Made by a program: the position numbers and the translations under genes. Source: an uncultured Chloroflexota bacterium (GTDB taxonomy: Bacteria > Chloroflexota > Limnocylindria > Limnocylindrales > CSP1-4). Taken from it: a DNA stretch of 12,754 nt. Numbering within the stretch: the first letter of the stretch is position 1; every line of letters begins with the position of its first letter. The notes under the pieces were generated by a model, which saw only the letters and a list, made by a program, of their open reading frames with translations, had not been told where the DNA came from and did no database searches. Positions 1-6,090 of this stretch are shown here, one piece after another. The stretch covers positions 1 to 12,754 of the forward strand of contig CAIYZX010000729.1 in NCBI GenBank assembly GCA_903930745.1, written 5' to 3'.

Positions 1-106
1 GGAAGCGGGTGACGGTGACGAGACCCATCGCCACCGCGCCGGTGAGGAAGAGCTGGGCGACGGCGCCTGCGCCGCGGGCTGCGAACCAGAGGACCTGGTC
101 TGACAT
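1..106 (-). CDS. Ferric-reductase-like transmembrane protein, N-terminal fragment
   Basis: Only the first 35 codons are present; the gene runs off the left edge. The ATG at 106-104 is preceded on its own strand by a clear AGGAGG seven bases upstream, one of the best Shine-Dalgarno sites in the window. The fragment begins MSDQVLWFAARGAGAVAQ and continues into a hydrophobic stretch (residues 15-33), the start of a first membrane helix. The pattern W-F/Y-x-A-R-x-x-G at the head of the first helix resembles the N-terminus of bacterial ferric-reductase-like transmembrane (cytochrome b561/NOX-type) proteins, which are often encoded beside ApbE and FMN-binding proteins. The upstream neighbour apbE supports this. 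No haem-ligating histidines can be seen in so short a piece, so the family call is inference; that a real membrane-protein gene starts here is much firmer. Confidence 0.55.
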   Translation of the reverse strand, partial: MSDQVLWFAARGAGAVAQLFLTGAVAMGLVTVTRF

Positions 107-138
107 CGGGGGCCTCCTGTTGTTGGGCTCTGGAGGGT

Positions 139-171
139 GGCCGCCGGGCCTGGGGGGATGGCCCGGCGGCC
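139..171 (-). terminator. Perfect 12-bp hairpin between apbE and the ferric-reductase-like gene
   Basis: GGCCGCCGGGCC (139-150) and its exact complement GGCCCGGCGGCC (160-171) flank a 9-base loop, giving a very stable GC stem. It sits 57 bases past the apbE stop codon and about 20 bases before the Shine-Dalgarno site of the next gene. No T-tract follows on either strand, so it is not a classical intrinsic terminator. It could be a partial terminator, an attenuator or an mRNA-end stabiliser between two genes of one unit. The structure is read directly; the role is inferred. Confidence 0.4.
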
Positions 172-227
172 GGGGAGGTTGCGTGCGTTGCTGGAGGCAG
201 AGTCCGGGGCGGATACTTGCGATCCCG

Positions 228-1208
228 TTACGCGGCCGCCGCAGGCTCCGGCCAGCCGGCGACACGGACCACGGAGCCGTCATCGCGCACCAGGCGCGCG
301 GGAAGGCCGGCCGAGGCGAGCCAGGCCGGGGCGTCGTCGCCCAGCACGATGGCCGCGGTGGAGGCGGCGTTCGCGGTCTCGCACGTGGCGGCAGCCACGC
401 TGACCGTCCGCCAGGGCGTCTCCGCGGGCGTGCCCGTGCGCGGATCCACGATGTGGTGGCGGTTGGCGCCGTCCGCGGCCGTCCAGCGGCGCACGGTCAC
501 GCTGGAGGTGGCGACGGCCCCGGCGGGGATCGCGACCACCTCGGCATGGCGCGCGGCCTCCGGGTCCACCCGGCTGTCCTCGGCGACGGTGATACGCCAG
601 CCGCCCCGGGGCGCGCGGCCAATCGCGGCGATGTCGCCGCCCAGGCTCACCATGACGCCCGCGTTGGGACCGGCGGCCTTGAGCGCGGCGTCCGCTGCGA
701 GATCGGAGGCGAGGCCCTTGCCGGTGGAGCCAAGGTCCAGCTCCACGTCCGTGGGGATCCGCAGCGTGTTGGCCGCCTGGTCAAGGCGGACCGTCGACCA
801 TCCCGGGACGGGGGCCACGGTGAGCTCCAGCGCACCGGTCCGGGACGAGACGGACGCGAAGTCCGCCGCATAACCGATCACGCGCAGCGCGCGGCCCACG
901 GTGGGGTCCACGGCCCCGCCGGATCTTTGGGCCGCAGTGAGGGCGCCGCCGATCGCCCGGGCCAGCAGCGGGCTCACCGGGACGGTGGCGCCTCTGCGCT
1001 CGTGGAGCTGCGAGAGCTCGCTGTCCGGGCGGAAGCGGCTGTAGGTACGGTCCACGGCATCCAGGACGTGCTCCACGGCCGCCCGGGCCGCCGCAAGATC
1101 GCCATCGAGGACCACGAGGCGGACGCCGGTGCCGAGGGCCCGCCAGTCGGCGGTCTCGACACGCTCCACCTCGGCGCGCAGGGGTTCGGGAGCAAGGGCG
1201 GTGGCCAT
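228..1208 (-). CDS. apbE: FAD:protein FMN transferase (ApbE family)
   Basis: A 326-residue protein of normal ApbE length. The family transfers FMN from FAD to a Ser/Thr of a target flavoprotein, with Mg2+. Visible family blocks: ALGTGVRL (24-31), YSRFRPDSELSQLH (56-69), GGAVDPTVGRAL (98-109), LDLGSTGKGLASD (157-169), VSLGGD (187-192), HHIVDPRTGTP (251-261) and ETANAASTAAIVLG (277-290). The last block normally reads A-D-A-x-x-T with a metal-binding Asp; here that position is Asn280 while Thr284 is kept. There is no signal peptide or lipobox, so it probably acts in the cytoplasm, unlike lipoprotein ApbE of diderms. The ATG lies one base after the preceding gene's stop (TGAGATG), implying translational coupling. 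The stop is TAA. Neighbours suggest it flavinylates a component of a ferric-reductase-like membrane system, but no FMN-binding-domain partner is in the window. Confidence 0.92.
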   Translation of the reverse strand: MATALAPEPLRAEVERVETADWRALGTGVRLVVLDGDLAAARAAVEHVLDAVDRTYSRFRPDSELSQLHERRGATVPVSPLLARAIGGALTAAQRSGGAVDPTVGRALRVIGYAADFASVSSRTGALELTVAPVPGWSTVRLDQAANTLRIPTDVELDLGSTGKGLASDLAADAALKAAGPNAGVMVSLGGDIAAIGRAPRGGWRITVAEDSRVDPEAARHAEVVAIPAGAVATSSVTVRRWTAADGANRHHIVDPRTGTPAETPWRTVSVAAATCETANAASTAAIVLGDDAPAWLASAGLPARLVRDDGSVVRVAGWPEPAAAA

Positions 1209-1209
1209 C

Positions 1210-1497
1210 TCAGGACCCGCCCGTGGCGGCCTGGCCGGCGTTGGTGGTGGTCGTGACGACCGGCGCCGCCTGGGTGGTCGTCGTGGTGGTGGAGGTCGTG
1301 GTTCCCACCGCCGTCACGGCCACGGTGGTGGTGGTCGTGGTGGCAGTGGCGGTGGATGTGGTGTCCGTGGTGGCCGCGGCCAGGGCGGAGAGTCCGCCGG
1401 TCGCGATCACACCGAACATGGCCGTCCCGATGGTCAGGTTGGTCAGGCGGCGAGTGCTCCGGGACCGAGCGTCGCGCCCGTTGGTCGTTGCGTTCAT
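1210..1497 (-). CDS. Small threonine-rich secreted or membrane-anchored protein
   Basis: A 95-residue protein I do not recognise. Residues 8-17 carry five arginines, 18-40 form one hydrophobic segment, and ALAA near 38-41 looks like a signal-peptidase site, so it is either secreted or anchored by an uncleaved helix. Residues 43-95 are low complexity: 27 of 53 are Thr, in runs of up to six, with Ala, Val and a few Gly. No FMN-acceptor motif of the (D/S)GA(T/S) type is present. Its stop precedes the apbE start by one base, which argues that it is a real, co-expressed gene. The start is less certain: the only purine-rich stretch (AAGGAA) is about 20 bases upstream, and no close -10 hexamer is seen, so it may be co-transcribed with the gene at 2175-1564. 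It could be an O-glycosylated or otherwise modified stalk of the redox module; that is speculation. Confidence 0.65.
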   Translation of the reverse strand: MNATTNGRDARSRSTRRLTNLTIGTAMFGVIATGGLSALAAATTDTTSTATATTTTTTVAVTAVGTTTSTTTTTTQAAPVVTTTTNAGQAATGGS

Positions 1498-1510
1498 GGC
1501 CGCATGGTGC

Positions 1511-1542
1511 CGGGGCGTTCCTTGCGACTTCGTGACGCCCCG
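1511..1542 (-). other. Inverted repeat in the leader of the threonine-rich gene
   Basis: CGGGGCGT (1511-1518) and ACGCCCCG (1535-1542) are exact complements separated by 16 bases. The element lies in the 66-base gap between the YdeI-like stop and the threonine-rich start. It could be a weak terminator or a leader structure that covers the start region. No T-tract is present. The arms are seen directly; function is unknown. Confidence 0.3.
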
Positions 1543-1563
1543 TGCTCGGGCAGGAGGAAGGGC

Positions 1564-2175
1564 TCAGGAGGAGGCGCGGGGCTCCTCGCGGGGTCGCGCT
1601 GGCGCCGGCTTCAGGCCCCTGGACGCGGAGTCCGCCACGTCCGAGACCCGCGCGGCACGCGTCTCCGGTCGCTTCGCGGCGAGCACCCAGCCCAGGCCCA
1701 TCCGGCGCACGCTGGGCGAGAAGGACTCCCACGTGGCCCGTGCGCCGGGGGCGGCATCCAGCGCCGCCACGAGATCCGCCGGCAGCTCCAGCGCATCCAC
1801 CGCGTCGAGCGCCTCCCACGCCCCGTTCGTCTTCGCTCGCTCGATGGCGGCGATGCCCGCAGGCAGCAGCAGGCCGGCGGCGGCAAGCCGTTCCACGCGC
1901 TCCTTGTTGGTGCGCGCCCAGACACCCTTCGGCCGGCGTGGCGACACGTAGAGGCGCCGGCGCTCGGCGTCCACGCTGCCGGTCTGGCCATCGATCCAGC
2001 CCACGCAGAGGAGCTCCTCCACCACGTCGTCGTACTCCAGGACCGGGTGGCCGGACCCGCGCTTCCAGGTCACCAGCCAGACGCCGGGGGAGGTGGCGTG
2101 ATGCTCCATGAGCCATGCGCGCCACGCATCCCGAGACTCCATCAGCACGTGCGGCGCGTTGGCGAGGGCTCCCAT
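1564..2175 (-). CDS. YdeI/OmpD-associated (OmdA) family protein
   Basis: A 203-residue protein when started at the ATG at 2175-2173. This start is preferred over one 34 codons upstream because that extension overlaps the divergent promoter and lacks family similarity, while a TACACT hexamer sits 14 bases before 2175. Family hallmarks are strong: RAWLMEHH (19-26), GVWLVTWKRGSG (31-42), LEYDDVVEELLCVGWIDGQ (46-64), SPRRPKGVWARTNKERVERL (78-97), GLLLPAGIAAIERAK (101-115), WESFSPSVRRMGLGWVLAAKRPETRAARV (149-177). This is the 'bacteriocin-protection, YdeI or OmpD-associated' family, cytosolic and about 190-200 residues long. Its biochemical activity is unknown, and the name comes from an indirect phenotype. 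The last 20 residues are a Pro/Arg/Glu-rich tail. Transcribed divergently from the diguanylate cyclase gene; it may head the unit containing the threonine-rich gene and apbE. Confidence 0.88.
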   Translation of the reverse strand: MGALANAPHVLMESRDAWRAWLMEHHATSPGVWLVTWKRGSGHPVLEYDDVVEELLCVGWIDGQTGSVDAERRRLYVSPRRPKGVWARTNKERVERLAAAGLLLPAGIAAIERAKTNGAWEALDAVDALELPADLVAALDAAPGARATWESFSPSVRRMGLGWVLAAKRPETRAARVSDVADSASRGLKPAPARPREEPRASS

Positions 2176-2183
2176 GGGCACGC

Positions 2184-2189
2184 AGTGTA
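2184..2189 (-). promoter_or_regulatory. Candidate -10 hexamer of the YdeI-like gene
   Basis: TACACT on the minus strand, 14 bases before the ATG at 2175. This spacing would start the transcript within about two bases of the start codon. There is no Shine-Dalgarno sequence and no recognisable -35 box. Confidence 0.45.
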
Positions 2190-2237
2190 GTGGCGCCCCC
2201 CACGCTTGGGGTCGTGGCGAGCGGCCAACCGGACCGC

Positions 2238-2243
2238 TAGCCT
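2238..2243 (+). promoter_or_regulatory. Candidate -10 hexamer of the diguanylate cyclase gene
   Basis: TAGCCT, 15 bases before the ATG at 2253, in the 77-base divergent gap. The transcript would have a leader of about three bases. No Shine-Dalgarno sequence is visible between the hexamer and the ATG. Confidence 0.45.
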
Positions 2244-2252
2244 TCCTCCACC

Positions 2253-3896
2253 ATGACCGCGTCGTCGCCACCCGCACAGGTCACCGTCCACCGCCGTCCG
2301 CCGGTTGGCGAGGTGCAGGAGCTGCTGGGCTACCAGCGAGCGATGGTGATGATCCGGCTGTTCGCGCTCGTGGCCACCCTGACGCAGGTTCCCGCCTACG
2401 AGGAGGTGGATCTCCTCGTGCTGGCGGTCGCGGGCGGGCTGGTCCTGGCCACCTGCCTCGTGGCCCAGGTGGTCATGCTGGACCGGCGGCCGCTCGAGTA
2501 CCTGCGCACATGGTCGCTGCGACTCGCGGCGGCCGACGCGCTGGCCCTCTACCTCGTGAGCGCGGCGTTCCTTGGGTCCGAGTCGTGGAAGGGGTACCTC
2601 TACTTCCCACTGCTGGGCGTGGAGGTCGCGCTGGTGGGCGGCATGCGGCCCGGCATCGCGCTCGCCGTCGCCAACGTGCTCGCGTACGGCACGCAGGAGT
2701 GGATCCGGGGCTCGTGGCTGGACTACGAGCACGTGCAGAGCATGCTGGCCATCGGCACGATGCTCATCGTGTCCGGCGTCGCGATCGCCGGGTTCGGCGT
2801 GCTCGCGGAGCGCGGACGGCGCAACCTGCGCGTGCTGCTGGACCTGACCTCCGCGCTGGCGAACCAGCACGAGGAGACCGAGACGCTGGAGCTCCTGGAC
2901 GCACGCCTCCACGACGCGGTGGGCGGCCGCGTCCGATCCATCGCGGTGATGGACGTGGATGGCTCGTTCCAGGTGGTCCGATGGCACAACGAGCAGCGAC
3001 GGGTGCTGGACAGGGCCGCGATCGACGCTGCGCTGGGCGACTACGAGCGGGCGGCCGCCGGCTTTCGGGCGGGCCAGTCCATGACCATCGAGGTTGACTC
3101 GTGGTCGGTGGCCACCGCGGCGCTTGGGCTGCCGGAGTGGACGCGCTCCGTCACCCTCGTCCCGATCGTGACCGAAGGCGTCTGGACCGGCGTGCTCCCC
3201 GTGCTGTGGCCCAATGCCCATGTCCCCACGGCGGAGCAGCTGCGCCTGCTCTACGGGCTCGCCGAGCAGATGGGCATCTCCATCGCACAGGGACAGCTCC
3301 GCCAGGTCCGGATGCTCGCCCAGACGGATCCGCTGACCAGCCTCCTCAATCATCGGGCGATCGTGGCGGAGCTCCGGGCCTTCACCGCGCGCGCGTCCCG
3401 CGGCGGCTCCTCGCTCGCTGTGCTCTTCTGTGACCTGGACAGGTTCAAGGTGGTCAACGACACGCGCGGCCACGAGGCCGGCGACCTGCTGTTGCGCGAG
3501 ATCGCCCAGGCCGTCCATGGCGCGATCCGGGCGGGCGACGTGGTGGGCCGGTACGGCGGCGACGAGCTGCTCGTGGTGGCCGCGGACACCACCGGCGAGC
3601 AGGCCCTGGTGCTGGCGCGCCGGATCCGTGATGCCGTGGCGGGGGTCGCCACGCCCTTCGGCGTCACTGTCTCCATCGGGATCGCGGTCTACCCGGAGGG
3701 CGGCACCACCGCGTCGGCGCTCCTCACCGCCGCGGACCGGGCGATGTACGAGGCCAAGCGGGCCGGTGGGGACACCGCGAGCGTGGCCGGCCGAACCTCA
3801 GAGCCGGACGCCGGCATCGGGGATGTGTCGGCGCCGCCGGCAATGCCGCAGGCCCCCGCCGAGCCGTCGGAGGCGCACAACGCAGAGCGCCCGTAG
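2253..3896 (+). CDS. Membrane diguanylate cyclase: multi-helix sensor, GAF-like region, GGDEF domain
   Basis: A 547-residue protein predicted to make cyclic di-GMP from two GTP. Hydrophobic segments at about 30-47, 53-75, 88-107, 112-130, 133-147 and 163-184 suggest about six membrane helices. A region of GAF-like length and pattern (about 195-346) follows, then the GGDEF domain (355-508). Domain signatures: DPLTSLLNHRAI (359-370), metal/substrate block FCDLDRFKVVNDTRGHEAGD (392-411) with Asp394, active site GGDEL (435-439), TVSIGIAVYP (472-481) and ADRAMYEAKRAGG (494-506). RAGD (426-429) lies exactly five residues before GGDEL, the position of the allosteric inhibitory I-site (RxxD). The GGDEL ending, Leu for Phe, is a tolerated variant, so activity is likely but not certain. 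The last 40 residues are Pro/Ala-rich and look disordered. No EAL domain or PilZ receptor is in the window. The sensed signal is unknown. Confidence 0.93.
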   Translation: MTASSPPAQVTVHRRPPVGEVQELLGYQRAMVMIRLFALVATLTQVPAYEEVDLLVLAVAGGLVLATCLVAQVVMLDRRPLEYLRTWSLRLAAADALALYLVSAAFLGSESWKGYLYFPLLGVEVALVGGMRPGIALAVANVLAYGTQEWIRGSWLDYEHVQSMLAIGTMLIVSGVAIAGFGVLAERGRRNLRVLLDLTSALANQHEETETLELLDARLHDAVGGRVRSIAVMDVDGSFQVVRWHNEQRRVLDRAAIDAALGDYERAAAGFRAGQSMTIEVDSWSVATAALGLPEWTRSVTLVPIVTEGVWTGVLPVLWPNAHVPTAEQLRLLYGLAEQMGISIAQGQLRQVRMLAQTDPLTSLLNHRAIVAELRAFTARASRGGSSLAVLFCDLDRFKVVNDTRGHEAGDLLLREIAQAVHGAIRAGDVVGRYGGDELLVVAADTTGEQALVLARRIRDAVAGVATPFGVTVSIGIAVYPEGGTTASALLTAADRAMYEAKRAGGDTASVAGRTSEPDAGIGDVSAPPAMPQAPAEPSEAHNAERP

Positions 3897-3899
3897 ACT
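3894..3899 (+). promoter_or_regulatory. Candidate -10 hexamer of the PAC2-family gene, overlapping the upstream stop codon
   Basis: TAGACT starts exactly 12 bases before the ATG at 3906, the spacing expected if transcription starts at the A of ATG. Its first three bases are the TAG stop of the diguanylate cyclase gene. No Shine-Dalgarno sequence lies between. Confidence 0.5.
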
Positions 3900-3905
3900 T
3901 CGGTC

Positions 3906-4748
3906 ATGCCGCTCTACCGCCTTGACGCCCCGCTCCCCGCGCTGAACGCTCCCGTCGTCCTCGCCGCGTTCGATGGCTGGGTTGACGCCGGCACCGCCGC
4001 CACCATGGCCGTTGGCGCCGTGGGATCGCGCGGGCTCACGCTTGCCTCCTTCGACCGGGACGCGCTGTACGACTACCGGTCGCGCCGCCCAACCCTGGAG
4101 ATCAAGGACGGCCGCCTCGCCTCGCTGGACTGGCCGGGCATCACGGTCCGATGGGTTGAGCTGGGTGGCCGCGACGTCCTGGTGATGACCGGTGCCGAGC
4201 CGGACTTCCGCTGGGAGGCATTCGCCGCTGACACCGTGGCGCTGCTGCGCGACCTGGGCGTGCGCGAGTGGATCTCCGTGGGCGCCATCCCGTCCGCCGT
4301 TGCCCATACGCGGCCCGTGCCCATCCTGGGAACCGCCTCGTCGGGCGGCACCCTGCGCGGCGGCGTGGTGGCGGGCCCGTCCGGCCACATGCGCGTGCCG
4401 GCGGCAGCCCTGTCCATGCTGGAGATGGCCGTCGCCGCCGCCGGGATCCCGGCCGTTGGCTATTTCGCCCAGATCCCCCACTACGTCACCGGGCCCTACG
4501 CCCTGGCCGCGCTGGAGCTGCTCAAGGCCTTGGAGGCGCACCTTGGCGTGGCGCTCCCCCGCGGCGACCTGGGTGACGAGAGCCGCCAGCTGCGGACGCG
4601 CCTGGACGCCGCCACCGCTGCCGACGAGGCCACGCGTGACTACGTGGAGCGCCTGGAGGCGGCGGCGGACGAGTCGCGCCGGCCGGAGGGGAACGACCTG
4701 ATCGCGGAGATCGAGCGGTTCCTGCGCAACGGCGGAGACACCCAGTAG
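3906..4748 (+). CDS. PAC2 family protein (proteasome assembly chaperone-like)
   Basis: A 280-residue cytosolic protein of the PAC2 superfamily, related to the actinobacterial PAC2 proteins (for example Mycobacterium Rv2125). Supporting blocks: AFDGWVDAGTAATMAVG (21-37), YDYRSRRPTLEIKDGR (55-70), TGAEPDFRWEAFA (95-107), SVGAIPSAVAHTRPVPILGTAS (124-145, conserved GAIPS and HTRP), GPSGHMRVPAAALSMLE (157-173) and PAVGYFAQIPHYVTGPYALAALELL (182-206). The C-terminal third (about 225-275) is helical and charge-rich. In eukaryotes PAC2 helps assemble 20S proteasome alpha rings; in bacteria the role is unproven. The tail ends in GGDTQ, with no HbYX proteasome-docking motif. No proteasome, Pup or ARC/Mpa gene is nearby. 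It sits nine bases after the diguanylate cyclase gene but has its own -10-like hexamer. Confidence 0.9.
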   Translation: MPLYRLDAPLPALNAPVVLAAFDGWVDAGTAATMAVGAVGSRGLTLASFDRDALYDYRSRRPTLEIKDGRLASLDWPGITVRWVELGGRDVLVMTGAEPDFRWEAFAADTVALLRDLGVREWISVGAIPSAVAHTRPVPILGTASSGGTLRGGVVAGPSGHMRVPAAALSMLEMAVAAAGIPAVGYFAQIPHYVTGPYALAALELLKALEAHLGVALPRGDLGDESRQLRTRLDAATAADEATRDYVERLEAAADESRRPEGNDLIAEIERFLRNGGDTQ

Positions 4749-4761
4749 CCCCACGTCCGGC

Positions 4762-4767
4762 TAGACT
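4762..4767 (+). promoter_or_regulatory. Candidate -10 hexamer of the glycosyltransferase gene
   Basis: TAGACT, 12 bases before the ATG at 4774. Sequence and spacing are identical to the element before the PAC2-family gene. This supports a leaderless transcript and the choice of start. Confidence 0.5.
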
Positions 4768-4773
4768 CCGCCG

Positions 4774-6045
4774 ATGATCGATCGGCGTGGCGAGCCGCTC
4801 CGCGTCCTGCATGCCCCCCGGAACATCGCGGGCCAGGGGTCTGACATCGTGGCCGCCCTGCGGCGGGCCGGGCATGAGGCTGAGCTCTGGGAGGACGTGC
4901 CGGACGCCTTCGGACGGGCCGCGGACCGCTCGCTCACGCTGGATCCCCGCGATGCCCGCCCCACGGTGGACGCGATCATGGAGGCGGCCCGCCGATTCGA
5001 CGTGGTCCACTTCCACTACGGACGCACGTTGGTGCCATGGCGCGGCGTCCTGCCGCCGTACTGGGACCTGCCGGTGCTGCGCGGCCTGGGCGTCAAGGTC
5101 TTCTTCACGTTCCACGGGACGGACGCGCGCATCGAGCGGCTCCATGCCTCGGTGAACCCCTGGAGCCACCGGTTCGGCCCACCCGCGCCGCCGGAGGACG
5201 ACCGGACCGAGAAGAGCCTCCAGGTGATCCGCACCTACGCGAGCGGGATGTTCGTGGTGTCCATGAACTACCTCGCGTACGTGCCGGACGCGACGTACCT
5301 GCCCCGTGTCATCGATCTCTCCACGTGGCCCGTGGTGGCGCCGCGGGCCCGCGCCCGGCCGCTCATCGTGCATGCGCCCACGAAGCGCTCCACCAAGGGG
5401 ACGGAGCTGCTCCTGCCGGCCCTGGACCGGCTGCGGGCGGAGGGCCTGGACTTCGAGCTGCGCCTGCTCGAAGGTGTGCCGCATGCCGAGGTGCGCGCCA
5501 CGCTGGCCGAGGCGGACATCCTGGTGGACAACCTGGTGGGCGGCTCGTACGGGATCGTGACGCTCGAGGCGCTGGCCGCATCGGCGGTGGCGGTCTCCAA
5601 CTACACCGATGCGGTGCGCCGGGCGCACCCGGACCTCCCGGTGGTCCACGCGGACCCGGACACGATCGCGGACGTGCTGCGGCCGCTCATCGCGGACCCA
5701 TCCGCGCGGCTCGCCATCGCCGCCCGGGGACGGCCGTTCGTGGAGGCGGTGCATTCCGCGGACGTGGTGGCGGCCCGTCTCGTGGAGGCGTACCGGGCGC
5801 CGGGCGCGCCCCTGCGCGAGGGCCTCATGCCGGACTGGATGTCCCTGCAGTCCACGCGGAACGTGGAGGGGCTGGAGGGACGGATCGCAGACCTGCAGGT
5901 GGAGCTGGCGCGGGCGAGGCGGCGCGAGATGGACCTGCGGGCGCGCCTGGGCCTGGACCCGGATCCGCAGCCGTCGCGTGCGCGCGTGCTTGCCAGGCGC
6001 CTGCTCCCCCGCGGGCTCCGGCGCCGCCTGACGGGCCGCCCCTAG
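4774..6045 (+). CDS. GT-B fold glycosyltransferase (GT4-like) with C-terminal coiled coil
   Basis: A 423-residue cytosolic or membrane-associated glycosyltransferase. N-terminal Rossmann half: LRVLHAPRNIAGQGSDIVAALRRAGHEAEL (9-38), DVVHFHYGRTL (76-86) and VFFTFHGTDAR (109-119). C-terminal donor-binding half: LIVHAPTKRSTKGTELLLPAL (197-217, with the phosphate-contacting Lys region) and ADILVDNLVGGSYGIVTLEALAAS (247-270). GT4 enzymes usually carry an EX7E motif here; the second Glu is Glu265, but the first position is Gly257, so the motif is degenerate. Residues 363-392 are heptad-like (coiled coil), followed by an Arg-rich tail (400-423) that could bind membrane lipid. Donor and acceptor cannot be told from sequence. 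No other polysaccharide genes are adjacent, so it stands alone. It converges on the helicase gene with a 31-base gap. Confidence 0.85.
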   Translation: MIDRRGEPLRVLHAPRNIAGQGSDIVAALRRAGHEAELWEDVPDAFGRAADRSLTLDPRDARPTVDAIMEAARRFDVVHFHYGRTLVPWRGVLPPYWDLPVLRGLGVKVFFTFHGTDARIERLHASVNPWSHRFGPPAPPEDDRTEKSLQVIRTYASGMFVVSMNYLAYVPDATYLPRVIDLSTWPVVAPRARARPLIVHAPTKRSTKGTELLLPALDRLRAEGLDFELRLLEGVPHAEVRATLAEADILVDNLVGGSYGIVTLEALAASAVAVSNYTDAVRRAHPDLPVVHADPDTIADVLRPLIADPSARLAIAARGRPFVEAVHSADVVAARLVEAYRAPGAPLREGLMPDWMSLQSTRNVEGLEGRIADLQVELARARRREMDLRARLGLDPDPQPSRARVLARRLLPRGLRRRLTGRP

Positions 6046-6090
6046 CGAGCGGCCGCCTGCGTGACCGGGCGGGCGCTCAGTAGCGCTCGC
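6045..6090. terminator. Possible convergent terminator region
   Basis: The glycosyltransferase and helicase genes converge here. GCGAGCG (6045-6051) complements CGCTCGC (6084-6090), and a small hairpin GCGCT-CAGT-AGCGC (6073-6086) overlaps the inner edge. The two pairings are alternatives. Neither has a T-tract, so termination is only suggested by position and pairing. Confidence 0.25.

Noticed and set aside
9..1256. Long plus-strand frames opposite apbE and the threonine-rich gene
   Set aside because: Gly/Arg-rich translations without motifs; the minus strand carries ApbE family blocks throughout.
1245..1370. GTG/ACC-rich repetitive DNA as a possible CRISPR or intergenic repeat
   Set aside because: There are no regular repeat-spacer units; the pattern is the codon consequence of the Thr/Val/Ala-rich protein.
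2176..2277. N-terminal extension of the YdeI-like gene by 34 codons
   Set aside because: It would overlap the start of the diguanylate cyclase gene, and the added residues do not resemble the family; the ATG at 2175 has a close -10-like hexamer.
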